The notes beneath the pieces are model-generated. The model was not told where the DNA came from. It searched no databases and saw only the letters and a program-made list of their open reading frames with translations. Shown here one piece after another: positions 48,335 through 56,367 of a DNA stretch of 64,000 nt. The stretch spans positions 42,611 through 106,610 of the forward strand of contig NZ_JABCJJ010000012.1 of NCBI RefSeq assembly GCF_012952065.1, read 5' to 3'. The translations under genes and the position numbers were made by a program. Origin of the DNA: Cellulomonas fimi. Lineage in GTDB: Bacteria; Actinomycetota; Actinomycetes; Actinomycetales; Cellulomonadaceae. How positions within the stretch are numbered: the first letter of the stretch is position 1; each line of letters opens with the position of its first letter.

Positions 48335-48412
48335 CAGCGGTGGAGGCTCAGGTGAGCGACACGGCCGGTGTTTGATCGTGGCGCTCAGGTCCGACGTGCC
48401 CGTCGGTAGTGG

Positions 48413-48418
48413 TATATT
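48413..48418 (+). promoter_or_regulatory. -10 element (TATATT) for probable leaderless transcript
   Basis: TATATT ends 7 bp before ATG 48426, which puts the expected transcription start at or next to the A of the ATG. No Shine-Dalgarno lies between. This is the typical layout of actinobacterial leaderless mRNAs. No good -35 is visible at 17-bp spacing. Confidence 0.55.
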
Positions 48419-48425
48419 TTCCGAC

Positions 48426-49046
48426 ATGTTTTCGCCGCGCGAATCCGAAACCGTCCTCAGCGAACTGGGCAGCAAGTTCCCTCTCGCCCTCGTGCGAGCA
48501 ACCGACGCGGCCCGTGGCGACCTCCGCTCTCTGCGCCGCTGGAGGTCTGACTGGCTCCAGGGCATGTTCCAACGGGAAGTGGCTGGGATCGTACATGCTC
48601 GCATCTGGGCCCACCTGATGGCCGAGCTCGACTCGGTCGATGGCGTCACATTCCGTACGGAGGAGCCCTACCGCGAGGTGCGCGTGGTCACGCCGCTCGG
48701 CCGGACATTCAAGGTGCGAGTCAAGCGACACTCAGAGGGCGACAGGATCAGCTCGTACACGACGCCGTCTGACGTGGAGTTCTGGGGTGGCGCGGTGCTC
48801 TCGTTCGACGGGTTGGAGGAGGTACCGCTTGCTGCCGGCTACCGCTGGGAGGCGGCGACCGGAGACGTCGGCGCTCCGGTGATCTCCTACCGGGAGGGCA
48901 AGGAGAACGTGATCTGGGCGGTCGAGGTCGATGCAGGTCAGGCTGATGCTGCCGCGCCGCTCCGCTACACGCCGATCGCGCCTCCTGGCCTTCCGAAGAT
49001 CGACCTGGCAGCCAGTCGACGAGACGCGGAGAGCGGCACACGATGA
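48426..49046 (+). CDS. Unknown protein coupled to XRE/ImmA-IrrE gene
   Basis: This 206-aa protein is not recognised. It starts MFSPRESETVLSELGSKFPL, has a helical first half and a beta-rich second half with TFRTEEPYREVRVVTPLGRTFKVRVKRHS, DVEFWGGAVLSFDGLEEVPLAAGYRWE and ENVIWAVEVD, and no membrane helix. The frame extends further upstream, but the TATATT box and lack of a Shine-Dalgarno favour ATG 48426 (leaderless). Its stop overlaps the start of the XRE/ImmA gene (ATGA). A toxin or effector controlled by the downstream regulator/peptidase is a reasonable hypothesis, not a demonstrated role. Confidence 0.75.
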   Translation: MFSPRESETVLSELGSKFPLALVRATDAARGDLRSLRRWRSDWLQGMFQREVAGIVHARIWAHLMAELDSVDGVTFRTEEPYREVRVVTPLGRTFKVRVKRHSEGDRISSYTTPSDVEFWGGAVLSFDGLEEVPLAAGYRWEAATGDVGAPVISYREGKENVIWAVEVDAGQADAAAPLRYTPIAPPGLPKIDLAASRRDAESGTR

Positions 49047-50095
49047 GCGGCCTCGGTGAGGTTCTCGCGACCGCTCGGCGAGCGCGGGGGCTGACACAGG
49101 ACGAGTTGTCACGGGCTGCCGAGGTGACCCAAGCCGCACTGTCGCGCTACGAGCACGATCTGCGTACTCCCGAACCCGAGGTGCTCGGCCGTCTCGCGCT
49201 CGCGCTCGGCGTCACGCCCAGCCTTCTCGAGCACGGTGGCCGCATGGAGGGCGGCATCGCTGCCGGGGCTCACATGCGCCGGCGGGCCACTGCGAAGCCG
49301 ACCGTGTGGCGCGAGCTCGAGGCTCGACTCAACATGGCTCGCCTGCATACAGCGCGGCTCATGGATGAGATCAGCGTGCGCGCCGACCGCCAGGTACCGA
49401 GCTTCGATCCCGTCGATGTCGAACCTGAGACCGCGGCTCGTCTGCTTCGGGCTCAGTGGCGTATGCCCGTCGGCCCCGTCCACTCGCTCAGCGCCTGGAT
49501 GGACGCGGCGGGGGTCATCGTCGTCGAGCAGGACTTCGGGTCGGCCGCGCGGGCGGACGGTCTGTCGCAGTGGTCGGGTCCTTACCCGGTCGTGCTGGTC
49601 AACCTGGCCGCGCCCACGGATCGAAAACGGCTGACCCTCGCCCACGAGCTCGGGCATCTCGTCCTGCACTCCTCCTACCTCGATGACGAGGCGGAGACGC
49701 AGGCGAACCGATTCGCCGCGGAGCTGCTGATGCCAGAGGACGAGATCAGGCCCATGCTCAGGGCGCGCCTGACGCCCGAACGGCTCGTCGAGCTCAAGCG
49801 GTACTGGGGCGTCTCCATGCAGGCGCTCGTTGAGCGCGCGTTCGCGCTCCGGGTCTTGACGCCCGCGCAGCGCGGTTCGCTCTACAAGGTGCTCAGTGCT
49901 CGGGGAATGCGGCGGCGTGAACCGGCGAGCGAGGAGCTCACCCCAGAGGTTCCCCGGCTGACGCGGCACATCGCGGAGTCGTTGCGGTCGCGCGGGCTCA
50001 CCGACGACGAGATCGCCGACCTCGCTGGGTACGCCTCCGCATCTGTGAACGCACTGTTCGTCGTGCCCGAGAGGCCGAGACTTCAACTGGTCTGA
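49043..50095 (+). CDS. XRE-family regulator with ImmA/IrrE (M78) metallopeptidase domain
   Basis: This 350-aa protein joins an N-terminal XRE HTH (GEVLATARRARGLTQDELSRAAEVTQAALSRYE, 5-60) to an ImmA/IrrE peptidase with the zinc motif HELGH at 201-205 and the third-ligand helix ETQANRFAAELLMP (about 217-230). A C-terminal helical region follows. ImmA-type proteins cleave repressors to switch gene expression under stress, and XRE-ImmA fusions act as antitoxins or regulators of adjacent genes. It is coupled to the 206-aa unknown gene by a 4-bp overlap. The active-site motif is intact. Confidence 0.9.
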   Translation: MSGLGEVLATARRARGLTQDELSRAAEVTQAALSRYEHDLRTPEPEVLGRLALALGVTPSLLEHGGRMEGGIAAGAHMRRRATAKPTVWRELEARLNMARLHTARLMDEISVRADRQVPSFDPVDVEPETAARLLRAQWRMPVGPVHSLSAWMDAAGVIVVEQDFGSAARADGLSQWSGPYPVVLVNLAAPTDRKRLTLAHELGHLVLHSSYLDDEAETQANRFAAELLMPEDEIRPMLRARLTPERLVELKRYWGVSMQALVERAFALRVLTPAQRGSLYKVLSARGMRRREPASEELTPEVPRLTRHIAESLRSRGLTDDEIADLAGYASASVNALFVVPERPRLQLV

Positions 50096-50233
50096 CGGAG
50101 GATCGCGACGCGTGTCCGCGCAATGAGGTAGGAGAGGCTCGGCTTCACGCCGGACGACGCTCGCCCCGTCAGAGACGGCGGCATCGCGTCGTTGCGCACG
50201 GCGAGCCGCGGCGGAGGCCCTGACCGACGCTCC

Positions 50234-51019
50234 TCAGGCGCTCGCGACCTTCGCCATCGCGCGGTCGGTGATCTCCTGCAGGAGCTCCGGCTCGAGCGGG
50301 TCCGTCCCGCCCGCGAGGAGCGTCACCGCGACGTCGCCCGCCACGACGAGCACGACGTCGAGCGTGAGGAACAGGTTCATGCCGCCCTCGCCGCTCGACG
50401 CCTCGAGGCGGAGCGCGAGCGTGCGGTCACCGTGCTCCGGCACGTCGAGCGTGGTGACCCGGGTGGTGGTCACCTGCCCGGTCGCCGCGGTCTGCGAGTA
50501 CTCGGCGCAGTCGGGCAGCGCCGCCGTGAGGGTGTCGAGCTCGGCCGTGCTCGTGCCCGGCTCCCAGGTCTCGATCGTCTCGGAGACGAACGCGAAGCCC
50601 CTGCCCCCGAACGAGGCCGTCCCCGTGGCGAGCGGGACGCGCGCCGCGCTCGTCGTCCCGGCGAGACCCGACACGACCGCCGCGCACTGCGGCGGGTCGT
50701 ACGCGAGCGCCTCGGTCGACGCAGCACCCGCGTCGAGGGGCATGGCGCTCGAGGCGTCCTGCGTCCAGCCGGACGGCAGCTCGGTCTCGGTCAGGAGGGC
50801 CACCGCGATCTGCTCCTGGGTGAGCGTCGTGACGGCAGCCGCGTCCGACGCGCCGGACCGGCCCAGCCCGGCATCCGCGCCGGGTTGCGCGCGGGACGCC
50901 GCCGGGGGGAGGTCCGCCGTCTCGGGCGCCGACGTCGACCCGGAGCAGCCGGCGACGAGCACGAGGGTCGCGGCGGTCGCCGCCACTGCAGTGAGAGGTC
51001 TCGCGCGCACGTCGGCCAC
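50234..51019 (-). CDS. Secreted lipoprotein, unknown
   Basis: This 261-aa protein has a signal peptide (PLTAVAATAATLVLVAGCSG) ending in the lipobox L-V-A-G-C, so the mature protein would be lipid-anchored at Cys. A Ser/Ala/Pro linker is followed by a domain starting TTLTQEQIAVALLTETELPSGW with two Cys residues (PPQC and PDCAEY). The overall pattern resembles actinobacterial sensor-domain or PknH-ectodomain-like lipoproteins (weak). GTG 51019 has GGAG four bases upstream; a second GTG at 51010 is possible. Function unknown. Confidence 0.8.
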   Translation of the reverse strand: MADVRARPLTAVAATAATLVLVAGCSGSTSAPETADLPPAASRAQPGADAGLGRSGASDAAAVTTLTQEQIAVALLTETELPSGWTQDASSAMPLDAGAASTEALAYDPPQCAAVVSGLAGTTSAARVPLATGTASFGGRGFAFVSETIETWEPGTSTAELDTLTAALPDCAEYSQTAATGQVTTTRVTTLDVPEHGDRTLALRLEASSGEGGMNLFLTLDVVLVVAGDVAVTLLAGGTDPLEPELLQEITDRAMAKVASA

Positions 51020-51185
51020 CTTGCTCCGGGGAGAGACGCCATTCTCCCCACCCCGCGCCGGAGCGAAAGCCGCTACTGGGGTGAATCGGACACCGCGCGC
51101 CTCCTGATGCCGGGCGCCCGGATCGTTACGGTATGTCCCGTCGGTCGGTCCGCGACCGACGCGGGGAACTCCAGCGGGAGACGCC

Positions 51186-51257
51186 ATGACCTTGATCAGA
51201 CGCGCGCGCACGATGGCCGACCCCCGGCCGGAGACCATCCCGGAGGGCGGACTGTGA
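51186..51257 (+). CDS. Possible 23-aa leader ORF
   Basis: A short frame, MTLIRRARTMADPRPETIPE followed by GGL, starts at ATG 51186 with GGGAG five bases upstream and ends in TGA overlapping the next start (GTGA at 51254). Shine-Dalgarno quality and coupling suggest real translation, but nothing is known of a product. It may serve only to couple ribosomes to the small membrane protein. Confidence 0.4.
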   Translation: MTLIRRARTMADPRPETIPEGGL

Positions 51258-51451
51258 GCGTCGTCGCGGTCGCCGTCATCCTCGGGGTCCTCGTGGTGAT
51301 GGCGACCCGCGCCGGCCAGGTCCGGGCGGGCGCGGCCGTGCTGTGCATCCTCTTCGGCCTGGTGCTGGGCGCGACGCCGGCCGGCCCCGCCGTCAACGAG
51401 TTCCTCACGTCGATCGGGCAGGGGATCTGGGAGACGCTGCAGGCCTGGTGA
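51254..51451 (+). CDS. Small membrane protein, unknown
   Basis: This 65-aa protein has two predicted membrane helices (VVAVAVILGVLVVMATRA and AAVLCILFGLVLGATPAG) and a short amphipathic tail ending TLQAW. GTG 51254 has GGAGGG 6 bp upstream, within the 23-codon upstream frame. It is divergent from the lipoprotein gene. The hydrophobic pattern resembles small holin-like actinobacterial proteins, but no family is recognised. Confidence 0.65.
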   Translation: MSVVAVAVILGVLVVMATRAGQVRAGAAVLCILFGLVLGATPAGPAVNEFLTSIGQGIWETLQAW

Positions 51452-51505
51452 GGCCGCCGGTCGAGGCGTAGCGCACCGGGCCCGGGTGTGGTGTGATCCG
51501 CGGTC

Positions 51506-51901
51506 ATGGGCCAGGACCGCAGCGAAACCTCCCCGGCTGACGCCCCCCTCGCCGTCGACCACGAGCGCGTGGCGCAGGTCCTCGCCGCGGAGCGTGCGGA
51601 GACGCTCGAGCGACTCGCCGGACGCACGGCCGGTTTCGACGAGGTCGTGGCCGCCTCGCTGCACTCCAACGCCGACGACGAGCACGATCCGGAAGGCGCG
51701 ACCCTCGCGTTCGAGCGCTCGCAGCTCGGCGCGTTGGTCCGGCAGGCGCGTGCGCACCTGCAGGAGATCGACGCCGCGACCGCGCGGCTCGCCGCTGGGA
51801 CGTACGGCGTCTGCGAGCGGTGCGGTCGCCCGATCGCGACGGGTCGGCTCGAGGCGCGGCCGGCCGCCCGCACCTGTGTGGAGTGCGCGGCTCTGCGCTG
51901 A
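51506..51901 (+). CDS. TraR/DksA-type C4 zinc-finger protein
   Basis: This 131-aa protein has an N-terminal coiled coil (VAQVLAAERAETLERLAG, then GALVRQARAHLQEIDAATARL) and a C-terminal four-Cys zinc finger (CERC at about 108-111, CVEC at about 125-128). It has the layout of DksA/TraR proteins, which bind RNA polymerase in its secondary channel. The acidic residues at the coiled-coil tip typical of true DksA cannot be assigned confidently, so the role may differ. The stop lies within a 14-bp-period tandem duplication. Confidence 0.85.
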   Translation: MGQDRSETSPADAPLAVDHERVAQVLAAERAETLERLAGRTAGFDEVVAASLHSNADDEHDPEGATLAFERSQLGALVRQARAHLQEIDAATARLAAGTYGVCERCGRPIATGRLEARPAARTCVECAALR

Positions 51902-51971
51902 GGACTCTGCGCTGAGGGCACTGCGTGTGGAGGGCTCCGCGTCGAGGGCTCTCCGGCGAGCGACCCTGGCG

Positions 51972-52772
51972 TCAGACCTTGGCGTACCGCGCGCGGAAGA
52001 ACGAGTAGACGCCGTACGCGGCGAAGCCGAGGGCGACGAGCGTGAGCAGCACCCGGCCGAACGGCAGCTCGAGCATCGTCCGCAGCGCGCCGTCGAGCCC
52101 GTCGGCCCGCGACGCGTCGTGCGTCGCGGCGGCCCACGCGAGCAGGACCCCCACGACCCCGAGCGCGACGCCCTTGGCGACATAGCCGACCCGCCCGGCC
52201 CGCTCGGCCCAGCGGCCGGGGTGCGCACGCAGGTCCTCGAGGAACTTCCGCCTGACGCCCTTGATCACGTGGTAGCCGCCGACGCCGACGACGGCGATCC
52301 CGACCACCGCGACCAGGACGCGCCCGAACGGCTGCGCCATGAGACCGGCGGTCGCGCTCGACCCGCCACCACCTGACGCGCCGCCCGAACCCGCGCCGCC
52401 CGAACCCGAGCCCTGCACGACGGTCGCGGTCGTCCACGCCAGGCCCAGGTAGACGACCGACTTCGCCGCCGTCTTGAGGCGGTCGACCGGCTCGCGGCGC
52501 ACGAACGACTCCGCGAGCTGCCACAGCCCGAGCAGCACGAACCCGACCACGAGCACCCACAGCAGCGCGGACCCGAGCGGCGCCCCGGCGAGCGTCTGGA
52601 GCGCGCCGGCCTGGTCGGCGGACCCGCTGTAGGCGCTCCAGGCCAGCTGCAGCGCGATCCACGCGAGCAGGACGTGCAGCACGCCGTTCGCCGCGTAGCC
52701 GAGCCGGGCACCCTTCTCGAGCGCCGGGTGGTTGCCGGCTTCGCGGGCCGTCGAGCTCATCGAGGGGGACAT
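51972..52772 (-). CDS. DUF1206 membrane protein
   Basis: This 266-aa protein has six membrane helices arranged as three repeats of a two-helix unit, each starting with a G-Y-x-A-x-G/K-G motif (ARLGYAANGVLHVLLAW, AKSVVYLGLAW, GRVGYVAKGVALGVVGV). That triplication is the DUF1206 hallmark. A Gly/Ser-rich loop separates repeats two and three. The start is ATG 52772 (or 52760); no strong Shine-Dalgarno was seen. Function unknown. It is convergent with the zinc-finger gene. Confidence 0.85.
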   Translation of the reverse strand: MSPSMSSTAREAGNHPALEKGARLGYAANGVLHVLLAWIALQLAWSAYSGSADQAGALQTLAGAPLGSALLWVLVVGFVLLGLWQLAESFVRREPVDRLKTAAKSVVYLGLAWTTATVVQGSGSGGAGSGGASGGGGSSATAGLMAQPFGRVLVAVVGIAVVGVGGYHVIKGVRRKFLEDLRAHPGRWAERAGRVGYVAKGVALGVVGVLLAWAAATHDASRADGLDGALRTMLELPFGRVLLTLVALGFAAYGVYSFFRARYAKV

Positions 52773-52867
52773 GCCGCCCAGGATGGCAGCGCCGCCCTGG
52801 CCGCGCCGGGCGAACCGGGCGAACCGGGTGAGCTCACCCGGCGCGCGGTTGCCGCCGCCGTGGCTCG

Positions 52868-53680
52868 TCAGGTCCACCGGAACAGGCGCGCGGCCAGCGG
52901 GAACAGGACGACCACGTACGCCACGAGCACCAGCAGCTGCAGGGCCGGGAACCCGCCCTCGAACCACGCCGTCGTGAGCGCCTGGCTCGCGGCGCCCAGC
53001 GGCGTGTACTGGCTCACCGTGCGTACCGCCTCAGGCATGACCGGACCGGGCGTCCACATGCCGGCGAAGAACAGCATCGGGAAGTACACGAGCATGCCGA
53101 TCCCCGAGGCCGAGGTTCCCTTCGGCGCACGCGCCGCGATCAGCAGCCCGACACCGAAGATCGCCCCCGCGCCCAGCACGAGCACCAGCAGCGCGGTCCC
53201 GACCTGTCGCGGCGCCGGTGCGTCGAACGCCAGCCCCGCCGCGACGAGCGCGAGCACCGACGCGACGACGAACGCCCCGAGCGCCACGACCACCTGGGCG
53301 ACGAGCACCGCCTGCGGGCGCAGCGGCGTCGTCGACAGGCGGCGCAGCACCCCGCGCTCGCGGTGCGTCGCGATCGCGACCGGCAGCGTGCTGAGCGCGG
53401 GTGTCGCCATCGCCGTCGCCAGTGCGATCGGCACGAACACGTGGATCAGCTGCAGCCCGTCCCAGGGCGCGGGCACGTCCGTGAGGGTCTCCCGCACGCC
53501 CGGGAAGGCGAAGCCGACGCCCAGGACCAGCACCGCGGGGAAAGCGAGCGCGAAGAACGCCGCCCCGGGGTCACGCAGGAACAAGCGGACCTCCGAACGG
53601 GTCAGGGCACGCAACGCACGCGCGCCGTCGGCACGGGACAACCCTGAGGGCCGGACGGAGGGGGCTGCGGCGGCGCTCAT
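52868..53680 (-). CDS. ABC-2 type transporter permease
   Basis: This 270-aa protein has six membrane helices, an N-terminal cytoplasmic segment ALTRSEVRLFLRDPGAAFFALAFP (typical of DrrB-like ABC-2 permeases) and the conserved HRERGVLRRLSTTPLRP loop. It overlaps the ATPase gene by 4 bp (ATGA). The pair probably exports a hydrophobic compound or drug; the substrate is unknown. Confidence 0.88.
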   Translation of the reverse strand: MSAAAAPSVRPSGLSRADGARALRALTRSEVRLFLRDPGAAFFALAFPAVLVLGVGFAFPGVRETLTDVPAPWDGLQLIHVFVPIALATAMATPALSTLPVAIATHRERGVLRRLSTTPLRPQAVLVAQVVVALGAFVVASVLALVAAGLAFDAPAPRQVGTALLVLVLGAGAIFGVGLLIAARAPKGTSASGIGMLVYFPMLFFAGMWTPGPVMPEAVRTVSQYTPLGAASQALTTAWFEGGFPALQLLVLVAYVVVLFPLAARLFRWT

Positions 53681-54693
53681 GAGCGGACCTCCACGTGGTC
53701 GGTCGGGTGGGACGAGGGCGGGTGGGGCCCGCCCGGGTGAGGGGACGGGGGCGGCTGCGAGGGTGCTGCCCCGGAAGGGTCCGCGCCCGTGACCGCGACG
53801 AACACGTCCTCGAGCGTGCGGCCGAGCGTGCGGACGTCGTCGGGCACGACGCCGTGACGCGAGAGGGCGAGGATCGTCGCCGGCAGCACGTGGCCGTCGC
53901 CCGTGACCTCGATCTCGCCGGTGGAGTCGACGCGGGTGAGCGCGTGGACCTCGGGCAGTGCGGCGACCTCGGCCGCCACCTCGGCGGGCGTCCCGCTCGG
54001 TAGCCGCATCCGGAGGGCACGCCGGTCGCCGTCGCCCTGGACGAGCCCACGCGGTGTCCCGGAGGCGACGATCCGACCACGGTCCACGATCACCACGCGG
54101 TCGCAGAGCCGCTCGGCCTCGTCCATGAAGTGGGTGACGAGCACGATGGTCACGCCGCGGTCGCGCACGCGTTCGATCAGCCCCCACGTGTCGCGGCGGG
54201 CCTGCGGGTCGAGGCCGGTGGTGAGCTCGTCGAGCACCGCGATCTCGGGGTCGCCGACCAGCGCGAGCGCGATGGACAGGCGCTGCTGCTGCCCGCCCGA
54301 CAGGTCGCCGAACGCCGTCCCGGCCTTCTCCGTGAGCCCGAGGAGGCGCATGAGCTCGGCCGGGTCGGCCGGGCGGGGGTAGAAGGCGGCGTAGAGCTCG
54401 AGCGCCTCGCGGACCCGCAGGCGCGCGGGGAGCGTGGCCTCCTGGAGCTGCATCCCGAGACGGGCGCGGACGGCCGCGGGGTCGCGCTGGGGGTCGACGC
54501 CGAGCACACGCACCGAGCCCGAGTCGGCCCGCCGCACCCCGGCCAGGCACTCGACGAGCGTCGTCTTGCCCGCGCCGTTCGGCCCGAGCACCCCGACGAT
54601 CTCCCCGCGCCCGACGGCGAGGCTCACGCCGTCGACGGCGACCTTGGGGCCGTAGGTCTTGCGGAGGTCGCGGATCTCGATGACGGGGTCCAT
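53677..54693 (-). CDS. ABC transporter ATP-binding protein (DrrA-like)
   Basis: This 338-aa nucleotide-binding subunit has Walker A GPNGAGKTTL, the Q-loop at QLQEAT, the signature LSGGQQQRL, Walker B IAVLDELTTGLD and the switch His in VTHFMDEAE. A C-terminal DrrA-type domain and a Pro/His/Ser-rich tail follow. It is translationally coupled to the downstream permease. No regulator is directly adjacent. Confidence 0.93.
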   Translation of the reverse strand: MDPVIEIRDLRKTYGPKVAVDGVSLAVGRGEIVGVLGPNGAGKTTLVECLAGVRRADSGSVRVLGVDPQRDPAAVRARLGMQLQEATLPARLRVREALELYAAFYPRPADPAELMRLLGLTEKAGTAFGDLSGGQQQRLSIALALVGDPEIAVLDELTTGLDPQARRDTWGLIERVRDRGVTIVLVTHFMDEAERLCDRVVIVDRGRIVASGTPRGLVQGDGDRRALRMRLPSGTPAEVAAEVAALPEVHALTRVDSTGEIEVTGDGHVLPATILALSRHGVVPDDVRTLGRTLEDVFVAVTGADPSGAAPSQPPPSPHPGGPHPPSSHPTDHVEVRS

Positions 54694-54745
54694 GCCCCTT
54701 CCTTCCTCTCGCCGGGGTGTGCGACTCAGGACTGCGCCGTGCGAC

Positions 54746-55492
54746 TCATGACCGCACCGCGCGGATCGGGACGCGGCGCGCGATCAGGTGGTAGGCCGTC
54801 GCGCCGCCGACCAGGCCGACCACGACCAGAGCGGCCGACGCAGCGGGAGCGAGGTCGAGCCCCGAGTCCCAGAGGCCGACCGCGAACGCCGAGGCCACGA
54901 GGTAGATCGGCGCGAGCGTGAGGAGCAGCGCCACGGTCCCACGAAGTCCGCCGAAGCGGTAGTACGCGATCCCCACCAGGAGCCCGCTGATCTGGCCCCC
55001 GACGAAGGTGGGCACGAGCATCCCGAGCGTGGGCAGGAAGCCCGCTGCCAGGTCGAGGTCCTGGTCGAGCCCCGCGACGTGCGGCCAGCCCTTCGCCTCG
55101 TAGAGCAACCGCTCGAGCTCGAGCAGCACCGTCAGCACGAAGGCGTGGCCCGCTCCGGCGAGCACGCCCGCGGCGAGCGAGCCGACCGAGAAGTCGCGCC
55201 GGGTGATCCCGTGGGCGACGTGCACCGGGAGCAGCATGGCGGCGATGACGATCGCGAGGCTGAACGGGAACCACATCGCCCCGTAGCGCACGAACTGCAC
55301 GATCGAGAGCTCGACCTCGCCGACCCGGTCGATCGCGAACGTCGCCACGCCGACCGGCACGAGCGCGATCCCCCAGAACCACAGGCCGGGGAGGGCGTTG
55401 GTCCACAGGGTCGTGCGCATCGCACGCACCCACGGCGGGCGCTGCCTCGACTGCGCGGCGGGCCGCGCGGGCCGCGCGGTGGTGGTGCTCAT
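54746..55492 (-). CDS. Membrane protein of YtrA-regulated ABC system
   Basis: This 248-aa protein has about six membrane helices (GLWFWGIALVPVGVATFAI, then FPFSLAIVIAAMLLPVHVAHG with the GITRRDF loop). It is the probable permease partner of the ABC ATPase, whose stop it overlaps by 4 bp. Its order (regulator, ATPase, membrane protein) matches YtrA-controlled exporters that respond to cell-wall-active compounds. The permease role is inferred from operon position. Confidence 0.75.
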   Translation of the reverse strand: MSTTTARPARPAAQSRQRPPWVRAMRTTLWTNALPGLWFWGIALVPVGVATFAIDRVGEVELSIVQFVRYGAMWFPFSLAIVIAAMLLPVHVAHGITRRDFSVGSLAAGVLAGAGHAFVLTVLLELERLLYEAKGWPHVAGLDQDLDLAAGFLPTLGMLVPTFVGGQISGLLVGIAYYRFGGLRGTVALLLTLAPIYLVASAFAVGLWDSGLDLAPAASAALVVVGLVGGATAYHLIARRVPIRAVRS

Positions 55493-56367
55493 CGTGACTC
55501 CTCACCGGTCAGGTGGATGAACAGGTCCTGGAGGGGGACCGCGCCCAGGTCGACGCCCGCGCTCCGCGCCCGGGCGAGCCGGGCGTCGTCGAGGTCGTCG
55601 AACACCGTGACCTGGCGCGTGGCCCCGAGGTCGCGGGTCGCCACGACGGTCAGGCCGTCGACCGCGGCGGCGACCGCGGAGGCGGCGCCCGTGAGCGTCA
55701 CCCCCTTGGCGCGTAGCGCGTCGACCTCGTCCGAGAGCAGCACCCGGCCGGCGTGCAGGATGACGACGCGCTCGAGCAGGTGCTCGATCTCGCCGATGAG
55801 GTGACTCGACAGGATCACCGTGCGCGGGTGCTCGATCACGTCGGCCAGCAGCAGGTCGTAGAAGAGCTGCCGGGTCGGCGCGTCCATGCCGAGGTACACC
55901 TCGTCGAGGATCGTCAGCGGTGCCCGCGACGCGAGCCCGACGACGGCGCCCAACGCCGACCGCTGCCCGCGGGACAACGCCGAGACGGCCTTCCTGCGGT
56001 CGAGCCGGAAGAGGTCGACGAGCTCGTCGGCACGGTCGGCGTGCCAGGTGGACCGGATGTCGCCCAGGAGCCGGAGGTTCGACCTCACGCTCGCGTCGGA
56101 GAGCAGGTCACCCGACTCCCGGACGAGGCCGGTCCCGCCCATCACGCGCGCGTTCTCGAAGGGGTCCACGCCGTCGACGAGGACGCTGCCCGAGCTCGGC
56201 GTCCGCAGGCCCGCGAGGGTCGAGAGCAGCGTCGTCTTGCCCGACCCGTTGCGGCCGAGGAGGCCGTGGAGGCCGCCCGCGGGCAGGTCGAACGTGGCGC
56301 CGTCGAGCGCCGTCGTCGCGCCGAAGCGCACGGTCAGGTCGCGTGCGGCGACCGGGTAGCCGCTCAT
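55489..56367 (-). CDS. ABC transporter ATP-binding protein
   Basis: This 292-aa ATPase has Walker A GRNGSGKTTL, Walker B LTILDEVYLGMD and switch His in LSSHLIGEIEHL. The signature motif is altered to LSRGQRSAL (canonical LSGGQ), and the D-loop region is APTRQ; such deviations are common in YtrB-type ATPases. It overlaps the GntR regulator and the membrane protein by 4 bp each, forming a three-gene operon. Confidence 0.9.
   Translation of the reverse strand: MSGYPVAARDLTVRFGATTALDGATFDLPAGGLHGLLGRNGSGKTTLLSTLAGLRTPSSGSVLVDGVDPFENARVMGGTGLVRESGDLLSDASVRSNLRLLGDIRSTWHADRADELVDLFRLDRRKAVSALSRGQRSALGAVVGLASRAPLTILDEVYLGMDAPTRQLFYDLLLADVIEHPRTVILSSHLIGEIEHLLERVVILHAGRVLLSDEVDALRAKGVTLTGAASAVAAAVDGLTVVATRDLGATRQVTVFDDLDDARLARARSAGVDLGAVPLQDLFIHLTGEESR

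Noticed and set aside
48159..48425. Upstream extension of the 206-aa unknown protein by up to 89 codons
   Set aside because: It would lie within the jetD 3' end and across the TATATT promoter element; no Shine-Dalgarno supports the earlier starts.
50096..50233. Searched for a second copy of the tRNA-Leu 3' end as an attachment site at the right edge of the island
   Set aside because: No stretch matching TTCAAGTCCCCCCTCGCGCA was found there, and no integrase gene is in the block.
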